From assembly GCF_010015445.1 (NCBI RefSeq), contig NC_053127.1, positions 26,505,715 through 26,569,714 of the forward strand: DNA of 64,000 nt, given 5' to 3'. A model generated the notes under the pieces. That model did no database searches. It was given only the letters and a program-made list of their open reading frames with translations, and was not told the origin of the DNA. Of the stretch, positions 29,701 to 42,000 are shown in pieces (position 1 is the stretch's first letter; every line of letters begins with the position of its first letter). The stretch comes from Perca fluviatilis (lineage: Eukaryota > Chordata > Actinopteri > Perciformes > Percidae). A program made the position numbers and the translations under genes.

Positions 29701-32700
29701 AAATCTATGACTTGATTATGAACTTGTCCTACTTCCACATATTGTACATATAAAATGAAACCTTTTTGACATGACTAACGGATTATTTTCAAATTGTCAA
29801 GGTAGTCAGGCAGTTTTGAGATGCTTTAGAAATGTGGAGGTGTGAATAAGAGACAGGGTCTGACATTTAACGAGTCGATCATCTTCAGTCTATCTTTCGA
29901 CATCTTTCAACTTCTAAAAGCCTGACCTTTCCTCCCACTGACGTCTCTGACAACCAAATTATTATCTTTAATCGTAGCCATGTAGTGAACAAGTGCACTG
30001 CCTCGCCATCTTCAAGCCTCTGGAGCAGTTTCTCCTCAGTGTCAACTCTGACTGTTCACTACAGCATGCTTTCAAGCATTCAGGTGGCTTTTTACTAGTT
30101 GATCCATCAGATTACAAATGTAATCTTTCGTAAACATTTGTTGTTCTAGGTCCAGTGTGAGCATAATGCATGGCCCAATTTGACTTTAATCTTTCAGCCA
30201 CTTGTCAATTGGACAAGATGTGTCTGTATCTGTAGATTACAGTGTCCCTTGTAGTGCTTCCCCAGTGATATGGTCTGTATAAAACATAAGCAACACATCA
30301 GAAATGACTTATTGTTTACTATGAAATTATGAGGTAATTACTGAAAGTAATGAATAGAAATAATAGCAATAGAGAAGTTACTTACTTCGAGACTTACAAC
30401 AGAAAACTCTACTTTATATTAACTTACTATATACAATGTACTAACTACAGTACAGTAATGTTACAGCTATTATCGACTGATCAGTATAATAACAGTGGAA
30501 GTAATTGTCAAGACTTACGTTCTTTTCCATGAAAGTGCTGTCAACATACCCACCAATGCGTGAGGCAAAACTGGACTATCCAGCATTTGTTTACTTTGAT
30601 TTTTTTCCCCTCTAGGGCAACTCTACTTTGATGACACCTTGTAATATTAGCTTTGTTCACTGAACCTCGGCTCAGCTCTGCGGTTTTTACTAAACAAGAT
30701 ACCGCTGGCCCCTTGTGTGTGCTACTTTTCAGCCATTCGTTCAGGTACTGGAACCCTGCAGGCTGATACTTTGTGTCGGGGCAGGCTTTTGTGGCTTTGT
30801 TGTTAATTAGGTTGCTTGCTTTGTATACTAGTGAAAATAATGCTTGAATTGTCCCCATTTATTTCATATTTTCAAATACTCTCATTCTACAAAAATATTT
30901 ATTGTGGAAAAGTTTGATACATTTGGTATTGGTATTTGGTTTGTAAGTCAAATCCCAATATGAAAGAAAGTTGCTAAAATACTAATACTATTCGGCGTGA
31001 CTTTGTGGAGGGATTGTAAACTGCAGAGGATACGCATTAGCTAGTGTAGTTTCCTGCAGCTGTTACTATAGATCTTACTTAATGAGTCGAAATCTACTGA
31101 TTGCACCTTGAGTGGCTCCAACAAGGATTTAACCTGAGAAAGTTCAGCCCGGTGACCACTGAATACAGCAACTATTTCATTGCGAGCAATGTATTTGCAC
31201 TGTACAAACCACACTGAAACGTGAGATGTTCAGGAGTTGAATCTGAGCTGGGATTTTTTGCCACCTGTCATTTCCTTGTCTCCTTCCACTGTACACTTGG
31301 CTTAAAGGAAAACAGCCAACATAATCTTCATAAAAAATTGCAATTGCTCTAATTGTTTTCTCTCAAATGAGTGTGTTTGATGGTTTGTCATTCTGTCTGC
31401 CTGGGAAAAGATTGCCTCGTAATCTTTAATGATTTCTCAAGCATACTGCAGCAGACTGCCCGCTCTAAACATTACGATGAGGCTATTCATCTGCCTCTTA
31501 GTTGTGATGCTGCACTCTGCTGCTGGGACAAGCAAAGAGCCCATGGCTTCAGAATGACTAACAAATGGGTTTGGAAATAAATGTGTTCTGACCCGATGAA
31601 AACTTTCCATGGGGAAAAGTGTACTTGCAATTAAGAGGAGACACTTGGTACACACATATGGGTGCTTGGACAAGACAAACCATTACATGGATTAGTGGAA
31701 CATCACATTATTATTGCTGTAATGTCACAACTACAGATAGCTTTGCCAGTACACAGTACGTTCTACATTTCTGAAATACAGGACAGACATAACAAGTCTG
31801 AGAGACGTGACTTGGCTCTGCTGAAACCTCTGCAATTATTTAACATGTTCTCAACAAATATATACTGCCTTTGGTATCGTTGAGTTATAACAGATCCAGT
31901 CGTAGCAGTGTATAGCTGAATACGGACTTGATTACAAATCTGCCTCTACTCAGCCCCCACAGTAGCTCCAGGAGTTTATTTTTCAAATTCCACCCATGAT
32001 TTTCAGCTTAGGTTGTGCCATCAATTAGTGAGTTAAGAATGACTATATCGGCCCTCTTGTTTCTGTAGCTGTTGACAGTCGTGGTACGTTAGATCAGCTG
32101 TGGAGTGGAAAGTTCAGATGCCCTGCAGTCAGTATGTGGTGCCCTCATGGAGGAAACACTCAACATCTGTACTTGTCCTTGGGAAGATAACCCAGTACGA
32201 GCAGTTGAAACAGAGAGGCAGAGGAGACATTTTTATAACGGCGATGAGAGAAAATGAAATGCAGCATATTATAGGTAATAAGGGCCTGAATAGTAATATT
32301 TCCCGTTACTTGTGTGGCTTATTGGAGTGGCTGGAGGATTAGATTGCACTAAAATGAATTACATTAACATATAACTCTGAGAAATATAGCTTTCTTCTTT
32401 TCCCACTCAGGAGACATGTATTGTTCTTTGCTGGCTTTGGACTTTGGTGTTCTCAGATCTGTCTGTTTGTTATGCAGATTAAAATGTGGATCAGTTGAGC
32501 GATGCATGGATTTTTTTTTTGTTTTTATGGTGCCAACCTCTTCATTTTGGGTTTTATCTTCTGTGCGCCTGAAGTCAGCCCACATCGCATCTCCTGAGAT
32601 GATACCCTGACATACTTAGCCATTCAACTCCCTTCCTCAAAGCCCCCCTTGTTCCCGCAGGAGATGCATGGATGAGCAAGCTTATTCTCCTTGTGGGGTG

Positions 32701-35158
32701 TTCCCCATGCATGACTGATGTTTAGATTAATATCCTTGACTGATTCCTGCTCTGCGGTGAAGAGAGGAGTAGGCCTATCAGAGCACAGCCGCCCCCTCAG
32801 GAGTCCATTGATTTTCACACCATCCTGACAAACATAAACCTTCTAGGCCCACAAAATACTTCATTTGTTGTCCATTCCATTACCTCAGGCCCAGCTGTCC
32901 ACATCTGCTTTTTTTTGGTCCGTTTGTTGTCACCTGTGATAGCAAAATAGAGTCTGCTGCCTGGAATTTATTGTTAGTCATATACACTCAGGAATTAGTT
33001 ATGTAAATGTATGCAATATGTGAACGCCGAAAATATACCCCAGTACAAATCTGACTGCTTCACACATTTGTTTATTTATTTGGAGCCCTAATATCTTCTT
33101 CTGTAGCAGTTCTCATATTCCTGCAGCCCACACAGTGAGATGATTGAATCAATATTTATAAACAAAACTATGTAATTTAACACCTCCGAATTAAAGACAG
33201 CCAATCAAAGCAATAAAACATATAGTGAAATAAACTGAAGCAGCATGAACATTTATGTTGAAGTACAGGGAGATGCACTGAAAAATGTATGTGTGTGACC
33301 TGGCAGCTGCAGTGTTGATTTGACTTCTAACTCTTGTGTATTTCCAATGTGAAAATGATACTGACTATGACAATTACATGCTGTTTGTGATCCTTAATAT
33401 ATTGGTGCACATTAAACCACTAAAGAGCTAAAACAATAGAAGCAATTGGTCACTACTTGAACTGTATGTAGTGATGCTTTTTCAAATATCATCCAAAAAG
33501 CCTCATGTGGAAAAAAACTGAACTCCACATAGGGAGGAAAAATGGTAATATCGCCCCCTGGTGACACTAACAACAGTGAGAAAAGGCTTGTCCTTTTGGT
33601 AGAGGTTAAAACTGTGTTTTAGTGTGATTCAAATTCAAAATGGAAATTTGTTTTGCAAAAACTGTACGTTTGGTGTTCGGTTTAATCCCAGGTCCAAGCA
33701 TAAGCTTACAGAACAGACATTACAGACAGCACTGGCAAGTTTGATACAGGATTTTATGCATCTCTTTTTTTGTGTGTTTTTGCTTCTGATGTAATCCATT
33801 TTATATTTGAACAAGGGGTAGATTCAGCAAGTGACAACACTTGGCTCATCGTGTGTGCAGAATGGAGCGCTAAAGAGAGTCAAACCAGCATTGAAACCTA
33901 ATGCTTTTGGGTTGACTCTGAGCTTAAAAACCAACATGCAGCTCCGTATGAGCTTCAAAAATGGACACTTTTTTTTCCAAGGACAATCATTTTATTATAG
34001 ATGATAATAAAGCATGTGTATAAATGACGCATAGAGCCTGAAATTGACATGGTAACAAAGACTAGAATGTTGGGAAGATCCTGTGGTCAACATTGCAAAA
34101 ATGAATCTAACAAAAATACAGAAAATAATAACATAAGGCTGTAAAATACGAAAAGTATGTCATTCGCATACCGTAGCACAATCAAGCAAATGTGTGTCTG
34201 ACGTATGGGTACAGTTACATTCACACTATCAAAATGATGTATCCCTCACTGGAGAAAACTCATTTTGAAAATGGTTTAGGTGGGAAGAGCTGTTGTTGAG
34301 AAATATTGCATTCTTCTCTCTCCATAGGTAGAGATCTTCTGCAGCCTTAAACCTATGATCAAACATCATTAAAATATTGCTTCTGTGTAACTAAGGCTGT
34401 GCTACTGTTTTTCCTCCCTGTCCAGCTTTTCTTTGTCAATCTTCGACAAATTGGCCTTTTTCCACCAGACCTAAAGGGTCTTGATTTCCAACATAAGTTG
34501 CTCCTGTCTGGCACTGTTTTACTTGAGTAGTTCATCATCTCGAGCCAGGAGACCGACTCGCTCTTTATCCCTCAGGATCAAGTGCTGGAAAGCCGGTTGA
34601 TCTTTAGCCTTCGTTCTGCTGCTCTCCACATCCTGAAGCGAGGCCTAGATTTTATAGCCCCCAATTGTCTTATAAACTGAGTCAGTATTTGCCCTTATGG
34701 GACTGAGAGAACATACTGTATTACCCTTTTAAGAATGCTGAAATTGGGTCCATTTTATTTATTTCTGGGCAGAAAGTCATGGGAAAGAGTCTGCTGATGA
34801 GACAGTTTTCTCAGCGGGACCCCCTAGCTCCTGAATGAAGGCCTGAATCACCCTGTTTGGAGTCTTTCAGGTTAATTATGTTAATTTCTCACAGCTTTAC
34901 TATCCCTTTTCTACTAATATGAGCATTAAGAATACGATTGAAGGGGTCACTTTTGATTGGTCAAATCAAGTCACAGCACCTAGATCTATTGTGATACTTC
35001 CATCTGTGTCTTAAGTAGAAACCAATGGTAGTATATGAGTCGCATGAACCTTGAAAGGATAGGATTCCAGTAATTAGTCATAAACTACTGCGATCTTTTC
35101 CCCCAAAGAATATGACTGTTTGTATTGTATATACTGGATAGTTTTATATACATTTATT

Positions 35159-35162
<4 letters not shown>

Positions 35163-35189
<27 letters not shown>
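35163..35189. repeat. (TA)n tract
   Basis: About 13 TA units in AT-rich intergenic DNA. Confidence 0.95.
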
Positions 35190-35193
<4 letters not shown>

Positions 35194-37389
35194 TTTTTTC
35201 CTCCTCATTAGTCCTCTTTGTGCATTTATCAGTACATGATATAATTATAAAATATTTTGATATAAAACTCATATTATTTAGGCAATAATATTAAAGCCTT
35301 GAAACTCATTACACACTCAGGCTCAGTTTCAACCACTATACCGACATTACAACCGAACCAGAATGCCACGTATTCCCTGACAGTACATAGTAAAGCAGGT
35401 TTTGGCCACAATTACAACATTTCAACAGAGAGTCATTTGCTGGACCGGTTTTCAAACAGGCCCTGCACTACTCTGAGTGCTACACACACTCTTACACTAA
35501 TGGAATTATGTCAGCATGTGGTTATTATTTAAAAAACTGAGCATCGGCCAACCAAAGCAGGCACCGTGGGAGACATTAGATGCATCCCAAAGCTTTTTCA
35601 CTTCTCTTTTCTCCATGTCAGTTCATTCCCTGCACCCTCATTCATTCCACTCCATCTCCCCTGTCTTGTTTGTGAAAAGTATTTGCCATACTAAAGCAAA
35701 TCCCAAACCAATTAGTGTGGAGAGTACGTCACTACCCCCTGCTATGATATCAACACAATGCCAAATGAGCATGGAGGAAACCCGCTTACAAATTAGTTCT
35801 CTGTGGACTTTCATATTGGCAAGTATGTATTTTGTAATTCACTTCAGTCACACTTTGCTCTTACTCAAAGTAAAGGAATCATTTCAAAGGAACTATTTAG
35901 GTCCCATAGTAGTTTAAATCATCATCAACATTCCTATTCTGTGGCCCTTGATCATGTTTGTCCCTAGTTAGGAGGATACATGTGATGTTATAACCTTAAG
36001 TTATGTTTGTTTTTTTTGTGCATTTGTAAGGACAGTTGAAAAGACTTAACAATGAAGTGATGTGTCATTGGATAGGCATGATTGCTGCTTTCTTCCAATA
36101 GTAATGACTGTGCCCCACATTCCTTTTATTACCTACTGCTCATTAGGGATCACTCCTCATTTGGAGTGACACCTTGCCATGAAGTGGCAGTCGGTAGGGA
36201 TTGTTTTTCCATCAAAAACACATTCCGCATATAATCTCACTAGTTATCCATAACTTTCCTATGTAACATTTGCTATTACAATCAAATTTCCAACGTTTGT
36301 CCTGATTTTTCACACTATGAAGTCCCCTCGTCTGTAAATGGTCCTAAATCGATACTAGAATTACCTACTTCCACCTGATGCAATTAATGCACAGGAGGAG
36401 AAATTGTCTGCGCAAAATCATCTGATAAGTGTTTGATGGTTATTTATTTGTGCTTTGGAACGTAATCACTGCGAAACAAACACAAGATAAGCTTTCTATC
36501 TCTCTCCCTATTGTACAATGACAGATTCAAGTAGCTACAAAACATTAGTTCTTGTGGTATACAGCTGTACTGGAGTATGACAAGTTAGCTGTTTACTGAA
36601 TATGACGTGTAAAGCCCCGCCCATTTCTAGCACTTAAGGTGTTATGCATTGCTCCTGGGTTGTGACCCAGGGTGATGACTTGTCATGACCAGGGATATAC
36701 CCATATTGACTGGCTTGGTTTGAATTTCCATAAGGAGGGTTGAACACTGATCAGACAACCCTGGCCCAACCCTGGTCAGCGGTGTGAAAGAGGTTGAAGA
36801 TAAATCATATTTTGTATGTATTTTTATTTTTGTAAGTTACCAAAATAAAGCCTAAGCTACTGTTCAGTGTGTGTCCTGTGTGAATATGCGTGGAGGTGCC
36901 CCTACTGTGTAGTGGCAATATCAGGTGATAAATATTGCTCTGAAATAAGTGTAACTGGATCACCTTTGTTACTTTTAAAAATTCAGGATGCAAATCATTT
37001 TAACCAAACTCCTCTTGCTGATCATGGGTTCCAAAAAAAACCGTGAGAATATTTTTCATGCATAGCATGGAATTGAATTACTGTCTTTACCATGTGTTGA
37101 CATGTGATGTTGTCCCTGTGGAGAAGGAAACCCACTAACAAAATTATTGTTATTATCCCAACATGTGGTGAAATTAATGTAATACTCAGTTGGCTGAAGA
37201 GCCTCTATACTGATGAAGTAATGGAGGTTTAGAATGGAAAATGTATTTCTCAGCTGCAACAAGAATATAGGAAGTTTCCAGATTTTTCTTGAACGCACCA
37301 TCCCAAGTATCACGTGTGTTGGGTGTCCTCTTTGGTTCACCGTATATCTATGATGCCCTCATATTTGGCTCTCAGGCAGAGTACAATGT

Positions 37390-37740
37390 GGGTGTGTTCT
37401 AATACCCATTCCTTCTTATAGTTAGTATGCCAGAAAAAGATTGAGTATGTCCTAATCATAGACTGTAAAAGAACTGGTCCCAATACATAGTATGTCAAAT
37501 GCAGTATGCCAATAGTATCATGATGTCCTACTGCATATGGTCGCTATTCTGACCCACATTCCTTTGCGCAGCATAGCCTATAGGAGTGTCAAAGATCAAG
37601 GCTTAATGTTTGGTGAAGTAGTATACTATGTCACAATTCTATGCATACTGCATGCAACCATACATACTTTGTAAGAGCGTTTAGACTGGAGCATACGTAC
37701 TAAAAGTAAAAAGAAAAAGTATGCAAGTTGGAACTCAGCT
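37390..37740. repeat. repeat-like patch upstream of tmem164
   Basis: The sequence recycles short words such as agtatgcc, catactgcat, agtatac and gtatgc over 350 bp. Its left edge gtgtgttctaatacc and right edge ttggaactcagc resemble decayed ends of a DNA transposon. Family not determined. Confidence 0.35.
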
Positions 37741-37990
37741 TGTGATCCCTAAAGAAGAAGAAAAAGTCTAGTCATTAGTCCTGACTATTGATAGTGTCCT
37801 TATGCACAAGTTTATTAACTGAGATGTATAGCTTAATTGTACAGTTAACATTAATATCTCTATTCTAATGTGTGCACATGATGCATTTGGCGAATACTTA
37901 TTGATCCAAATCACCAAGCAGGAAAACTGGCCTACTTACTTTTTGTAATTATTTGTTTAGTTTCTTGACACACATCATCACAGATGATTT

Positions 37991-38693
37991 TTCCGCTTAC
38001 AGAGGGCCGCTGAATGCAGCATCTATGCTGTGTACCAATGAGATTTGTGCTCAGCCTGAGAGACTAAACTCGGGGTAAATACAAATCACAAATCAACGCT
38101 TCAGCAAGGTAGGCTTGGTTGCTATTAGCTAGCTAAGCTAACGTTAGCTCCGTATCCGGTGTCTGCACTGTTGCTAACTCAGCCTCCATAGACATAGATA
38201 TATATATATACTGCAAACTGCTTTCTAGAAGACAAGCTAGACTGTAAACTGCTGTCTAGCTTGATATGACTAAGAGCACGTGGCCAGCATGTTTGCTTGC
38301 TTCATATGGTGCCAATTTAATTGTCAACATTAGCTAGCAGTTGTGTGCGGGACGTGAAAGAAGAGAGAGCCTTGCCACTAACGTTACCCAGTAACGGTTA
38401 CCACCAGCAACAGCGACGGATAACGTTTAGTGTTGCCACAGCTGCTTCCTGCTGCTAGCGCGAGTTCCTCGTCTGTCTCGTTCTCTTAATACATCCATGG
38501 TCTGTTTGCGGATGAGCTAGTCTGGCGATATAGCTAGCTTTTAAACACACCAGGGCGGTGGATTACATATCTACCTCTCAACCACGAGACGAACTACGAA
38601 AGGGAAATCTTGCAGTTCATGTTTCGCCAAGAAGTCAGTGTGACGTCTTTTATTCCATCTTGTTCGTATCTTTTCCAACACGAGAAGAGGAAC
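37991..38693 (+). promoter_or_regulatory. tmem164: tmem164 promoter and 5' UTR region
   Basis: CpG frequency rises from about 38100 (acgttagctccgtatccgg) through 38450 (gctagcgcgagttcctcgtc) into the first coding exon, which fits a CpG-type housekeeping promoter. The transcription start cannot be placed by eye. An in-frame upstream ATG at 38619 would add 25 residues but has a weak context and no homology. The ATG at 38694 has A at -3 and matches the family start MSRY. Confidence 0.5.
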
Positions 38694-39056
38694 ATGTCCA
38701 GATATAACATATACAGCCTTTTAGACTGGATCTACGGCGGGGTGGACCCGAAGTTTGAAGGCAACGGGGGCCCCGAGTGTGCCGCGTTCATCGCGCCCCA
38801 GCAGCGCATTAGTGAAAGTCTGGTCATAGTCCTGATCTCTCTAGTGGAGGTTTGCGTTGCGCTGAGTAAAATAAACCTCTCCAAAGAGCTCAAAGTTGTC
38901 GGAAAGGGCAGCACGAGGGCTAAGGAGGACAGCCTGGGCAAGAACTTGTTGCTGGTTGCCCTTTGCATGACTTTTGGCGTGGAGGTTGGGTTCAAATTCG
39001 CGACCAAGACTGTGATATATCTGCTGAACCCTTGCCATGTCATGACCATGGTTCAG
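38694..39056 (+). CDS. tmem164: tmem164 coding exon 1
   Basis: 363 bp, 121 codons, ending in phase 0 before gtaagg. It encodes [20 protein letters not shown], the first two to three membrane segments and the NPCH motif with Cys114, the proposed catalytic residue. Open reading continues past the donor to 39206 but this is intron. Local GC is higher than in surrounding DNA. Confidence 0.96.
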
Positions 39057-42000
39057 GTAAGGATGACTTGTGTTTTGTTAAGACTGTGTGTATTTCTGTG
39101 TGCACTCCCAAGATTGGTTGCTAACGGAAAAGCAACCGCCATGAAATGTATCGAAGGACATACCTGGATCATTCCCCCAAACAGACCGAGTGACAGAGTT
39201 GATTGAACGTTATTGATTTGTATTGCACGTCAGTTGACTTTTTTTTTTTTTATGTTAGTTGACTTCACTTTGGCACAACTTTCATCAACTACGTGTTGGT
39301 CTGACCTCACCCCTCTAACGTTACAGTATGGTGAAACCCTGTGGTTGGTATTTTACAATCAGCGTAACCTACGTCCGTTTGGTATACGTGCAGTTCAGTG
39401 TCCCAAATTATTTTCCAAAAACTGAGTGTCCCAAATGATGAGGGTCTTAAAGAATGAGGGTCTCATTTGAGACAGGTTACTTTATTATTTTCCAAAAACA
39501 GAGTGTCCCAAAGCTACCATCTGCGGGATTATGACTGAACGCCTAACCCTAACCCTAACTAGGGCTTAGCGATATGGAGAAAATCAAATATCACGATATT
39601 TTTGACCAAATACCTCTATCGATACCGCAACGATATTGTAGTGTTGACTATTGGTGCTTTCACAAAATATTTACACAATGAGAGTTTTGATAAATAATCA
39701 TCAGTAATGTGGATAGAATGACTGACTAAGTGGGTAAAGGCAAATAATAGAACAGTTACAACAGTCTGGTAAGTTCCGAAAATGACATCACTTTACTGTA
39801 ATGCAGCCTTTAAAACCAGGAACAGACAACACTGATGCCATATTACGATATCCAAAATCTAAGACGATATCTAGTCTCATATCACGATATCGATATAATA
39901 TCAATATATTGCCCAGCTCTAACTGTAACCCTAACCCATCTTCCATAGGGAATTTGGGACACTAAACTGCACATATACCTTTTTACATGTGGTGTAAATT
40001 GTACCCATAATCCCAGTAAGCAGGGGAGTTAGTCCAGACAGAAAGTGCTGCTTTTAAGTAAAACCTGTTGTCTCAAGTTCAGCCCTTGAGATATGCAACA
40101 AGAGCTGGGCGTCATCAGTTTTGAACGTTTTGTTTGTGACTAGAAGAGGCATTTTATGAACAGCTGTGAAGCCACCTAGGAGCAGTCCAGTCTGAGCTGA
40201 ATGTATATAACCGCACAGGAGGCTAGATGAGAGTCTCATTGATATAACATGGGAATCAAAGTGGGTGATGTCATTGTGTTGTATATCATTAAGTGTGAAT
40301 CAGAGGTTTGCGGGTTCAAAACTACACAAAGGTTCTCTGTTCTTCTCACTGCTGCTTTGATAATAAACAGCACCTGCATGTTTCTCCCCCGCCCCCTGGT
40401 TGGCTGACCTTCGTGTGCATGATTGCACACCATGGGTCATGGCGACGGGTCACTGCCAACTGTGTTTTCAATGCATTTGTCATACACATGAACTATGAAG
40501 AACAAGTAACAGTGATGCATCCTGATTATTTTTAGATTACATGGCGGTTGTGTCACACCTAGCGGACATCGATGAATGACTTGCTGTGATGAAGAATTGA
40601 CTGATGGTAGCAAAATGTCCTTTGTGTATCCCGGACAAAGGTTAAGATAATCCACACAGTAAATATTCCTCATGCTTGATGACAGTTAAGTGTGATCAAT
40701 TTAAAGAAAGGAAAACCATAGGGTGTATAAAGGATGAGGTGCACTGAAGTGAGGTGGAAGTTGCCATTTTCTTGTAACATTTCTATTTTACTTTTGGAAC
40801 AGGATAACAGGAGGTTTGTTTCTATCAACGGGATGGCTCTGCAGGGATTGCCTCCAGGAGTTTATTTGTTGCAGGGAATAGGGCCAGGAGCTAGCTGGAG
40901 ATTTGACTGTGTACTATCAGAAAAATAGGTGGAACATGAAGTGTGTTATGCTTCTCTTGCTTTATTGAAGGTGATGTTTGTGGGCTTGATGCGGTGCTGG
41001 AGATGGTCTGGAAGGAGATTTCATATTTGTTGAATGTTTGACAGCTTAGTAGGAGTGGGCGATATATATCGTTTACGATAATATCGTCATTGTTGTGTTA
41101 ACGATGTGCAAATTGACATTATCGAGTATTTAAATTACTTAGGAAAAAACACTTCAAAACACGCATTGGAACGCTACACATTCACTCATGTCAACAAAGA
41201 TGGCGGCGCGATTGTGCAGCAGCTACTAGCTCTCCTGTCGGTGTATATTTATACAAGTACAGCCACACTGAACTAATCAGTATAGGACTACGATACAACA
41301 CAGCTGTTACGACAGCCTTCCAGGCGGCTCATAACATCCCAGAGGACATAGCCAGACCGGGCACTCCAGGTTGTCGTCGGCGCTAGCACGCCGAGCTAGC
41401 TACCGGCAGGATGAGAAAATAACTACAGCAAGAGTCAGACCAGAGGCGGAGGACTGCATTTGTTTTTATGCACAATGAAGGCGGCATTCGCCAGTTCTCG
41501 CGAGGCTCACCTGACCTGGAGCCCTGTCGGTAATATACAGGCCATTTTATTTACCACGAAAATAGCACGCTGCCGTCTACATAGCCCCCGATGCTAACGT
41601 TTGCACAAGTTTGGCTCACTACTAACCATAGTGAACAAACAGCAGCGCGGGGGGATACATATTGTAGCAGGGGACTTTAACAAGGCGTCCATAAAGTCTG
41701 TACTCCCCAGCTTTTTTTTTCCAGCATGTAGATTGTGTTACTAGAGGGAAGAACACACTAGACCATGTATACTCTAACATCAAGAAAGCACACAGAACTG
41801 CGCCTCTCCCTCACCTGGGCCAGTCAGCTCACATCCAACTACTGATCCCAGCATAAATCCCGGTCCGAAGAACTATACAGCCAAGAAGAAGGACTATCAG
41901 AACCTGGCCTGACACTGCCCTATCCCAGCTCCAGGACTGCTTCCAATAAGGACATGGTTATGTGCAATATGTTACAGAACAGAGCCCTTTGTTTATTGTT

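Larger units (their letters stand above)
26791..37990. other. intergenic region, no recognised gene
   Basis: About 11 kb of AT-rich DNA between gabra3 and tmem164. Open frames are short, lack splice context and resemble nothing I know. I see (AAC)n at 27541, a TA tract at 35163-35189 and repeat-like patches at about 36650-36790 and 37390-37740. The 105-codon minus frame at 30541-30858 is the longest and is unrecognised. Confidence 0.6.

Noticed and set aside
30541..30858. 105-codon minus-strand frame in the intergenic region
   Set aside because: No domain, splice context or start support; I cannot tell it from chance or from a decayed repeat.
35516..35917. 133-codon + frame in the intergenic region
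   Set aside because: Composition is like surrounding DNA and no family is recognised; no promoter or poly(A) context.
38619..38693. Upstream in-frame ATG of tmem164
   Set aside because: T at +4 and weak context, no homology for the 25 added residues; the ATG at 38694 matches the family N-terminus MSRY.
39057..39206. Extension of tmem164 exon 1 beyond the donor
   Set aside because: Open reading continues 50 codons but a strong gtaagg donor follows the conserved HVMTMVQ, and the next exon resumes the family sequence.
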